From an uncultured Synergistales bacterium (GTDB taxonomy: Bacteria > Synergistota > Synergistia > Synergistales > Aminobacteriaceae): a stretch of DNA of 6,847 nucleotides. The notes under the pieces were generated by a model. It had not been told where the DNA came from and ran no database searches. It was given only the letters and a program-made list of their open reading frames with translations. Made by a program: the position numbers and the translations under genes. This document shows, one piece after another, positions 5,872 to 6,847 of the stretch; the stretch's first letter is position 1; each line of letters begins with the position of its first letter. The stretch covers positions 499-7,345 of the forward strand of contig CAJOGG010000096.1 in the NCBI GenBank assembly GCA_905234205.1. The letters are read 5' to 3'.

Positions 5872-6847
5872 GACGTAAAGGAGGTTTAATTGGGTTTATA
5901 TTCTTCATGGTGATAGTAACGATTTTTGCGTCTGGAGCTATTGCAGTTTACACGATCTTCATGAAACCTGAGAATAAATCCCAAGTCCCGCAGTTAGTGG
6001 GTAGTACTACAGTGAATGCTGTAGCAGAAGCCGAGAAGCTTGGCCTAATAGTTCAGCTTGAGCCAGTAGCGTCAACTTTGCCGGAAGGAAGAGTCTTGGC
6101 TCAATCCCCACAACCAAACACTGAATTACGAAAAGGTCAGGTTATTGTCCTACAGGTAAGCCAAGGCGGAACCCTTCACACTGTCCCTGACGTCAAAGGC
6201 AAAACTTTAGCAGAGGCACAAGAGGAAATTAAATCACAGGGGTTTGCATTAGGGGACGTTGTAAAAATCACTGAACCTAACATCAAAGCTGGTACTGTTA
6301 TAGCTCAAAGTCCAGGTGCTCCCGCAAGCGTTGTATCAGGCAAAAAAATTGATTTGCTCGTTCAAGATGGCGTTGTCCAGGCTGAAAATGTAACTATACC
6401 AGACGTCAATCGAATGACCGAAGCAGAAGCCCGTAACGTTCTCGAAGCAGGAGGCGTGAAAGTTCAAGCAGTCGATCGAGTTTATAGTCCTTTATTGCCC
6501 GAAGGTTTAGCGATTGAGACACGACCAGCAGCAGGAACTTCTATCAAAGCCGGCCAAGGTGTAATTCTCAAGCTAGCTACTCAACGAAGGCCCGCAGGTT
6601 ATATGGACGGAGGAGAAAGCACAACTGCTAAACGTGTTACTGCAAAGCCAGCTAATGAGTCAGCAACTACGACAGCGAAAACCCCAACTTCTACATCAGC
6701 CTCAAATTCCTCAACATCTTCACGAGGTGTTACTGTTTCAGTAGGAGGAGCCGGGGACGTCTTTATCGGTGATGATTATGAAGCAAGTCCCACTAGGCCG
6801 AGAGCATCAACAGCCACTACTCCTTCGACAACTTCAACAACGCCGGC
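5868..6847 (+). CDS. Membrane-anchored protein with three PASTA repeats (3' end outside window)
   Basis: The open frame starts at TTG 5868 and reaches the right edge without a stop (326 codons seen). After a short basic N-terminus (MRRKGG), residues 7-31 form one hydrophobic segment, best read as a signal anchor, so the rest lies outside the membrane. Three PASTA domains follow: about 40-100 (VPQLVG...GRVLAQSP...), 105-168 (VPDVKGKTLAEA...VIAQSPGA) and 177-238 (IPDVNRMTEAEA...IETRPAAG). PASTA domains bind peptidoglycan fragments or act as spacers in PrkC/PknB-type kinases and penicillin-binding proteins. No kinase or transpeptidase domain precedes them. From about residue 240 the protein becomes low-complexity and rich in Thr, Ser, Ala and Pro, interrupted by GVTVSVGGAGDVFIGDDYE. 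Its start overlaps the ankyrin stop (TTGA), indicating translational coupling. It is probably a cell-envelope sensor or wall-binding protein. Confidence 0.88.
   Translation, partial: MRRKGGLIGFIFFMVIVTIFASGAIAVYTIFMKPENKSQVPQLVGSTTVNAVAEAEKLGLIVQLEPVASTLPEGRVLAQSPQPNTELRKGQVIVLQVSQGGTLHTVPDVKGKTLAEAQEEIKSQGFALGDVVKITEPNIKAGTVIAQSPGAPASVVSGKKIDLLVQDGVVQAENVTIPDVNRMTEAEARNVLEAGGVKVQAVDRVYSPLLPEGLAIETRPAAGTSIKAGQGVILKLATQRRPAGYMDGGESTTAKRVTAKPANESATTTAKTPTSTSASNSSTSSRGVTVSVGGAGDVFIGDDYEASPTRPRASTATTPSTTSTTP
6651..6847 (+). other. Ser/Thr/Pro-rich low-complexity tail of the PASTA protein
   Basis: From about residue 262 the codons are dominated by ACA, ACT, TCA, GCA and CCA, giving runs such as TPSTTSTTP at the right edge. 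This resembles disordered, possibly glycosylated or wall-spanning linkers. The short hydrophobic-acidic island GDVFIGDDYE (about 6757-6783) interrupts it. The end of the protein is not visible. Confidence 0.7.

Overview
The window is a dense, moderately AT-rich bacterial segment with every recognisable gene on the + strand. It holds eight genes: five intact, one cut by the right edge and two broken. The order membrane zinc protease, rsmB, membrane-anchored PASTA protein, the lone PASTA protein and the frequent TTG starts suggest a Synergistota-type (Synergistaceae-like) anaerobe, probably gut-associated. A clostridial relative is the main alternative. The assignment rests on recalled gene order and protein resemblance, not on a search.

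Region 1 (about 1-3055) looks like one tightly packed transcription unit. It runs from an Old Yellow Enzyme-type NADH:flavin oxidoreductase, through an alpha/beta hydrolase and a MIF-like tautomerase, to a DsbA/FrnE-like thioredoxin-fold protein without active-site cysteines. The spacings are 7 bp, 0 bp and a 4-base ATGA overlap. The first two genes are damaged. The oxidoreductase has a one-base frameshift in a T6 run and appears to lack about 14 residues of its TIM barrel. The hydrolase has a frameshift in its first third. The last two genes are intact. The unit appears to end at a hairpin plus T-tract at 3056-3082.

Region 2 (about 3083 to the right edge) is a second unit, starting at an extended -10 promoter. 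It encodes a YugP-like membrane zinc metalloprotease, the 16S rRNA m5C methyltransferase RsmB (TTG start), an ankyrin-repeat protein, and a membrane-anchored protein with three PASTA repeats and a Ser/Thr-rich tail that runs off the window. The PASTA gene starts at a TTG that overlaps the ankyrin stop codon and has a strong AAGGAGG Shine-Dalgarno site. Apart from the ankyrin gene, this order resembles the conserved def-fmt-rsmB-rlmN-prpC-prkC housekeeping neighbourhood of Firmicutes, with a kinase-less PASTA protein where PrkC would be.

No RNA genes, CRISPR arrays, insertion sequences or attachment sites were seen, and no intergenic stretch reaches 300 bases. The points most worth following are the partly decayed four-gene redox cluster, the cysteine-less DsbA-like protein, and the ankyrin gene translationally coupled to the PASTA gene.
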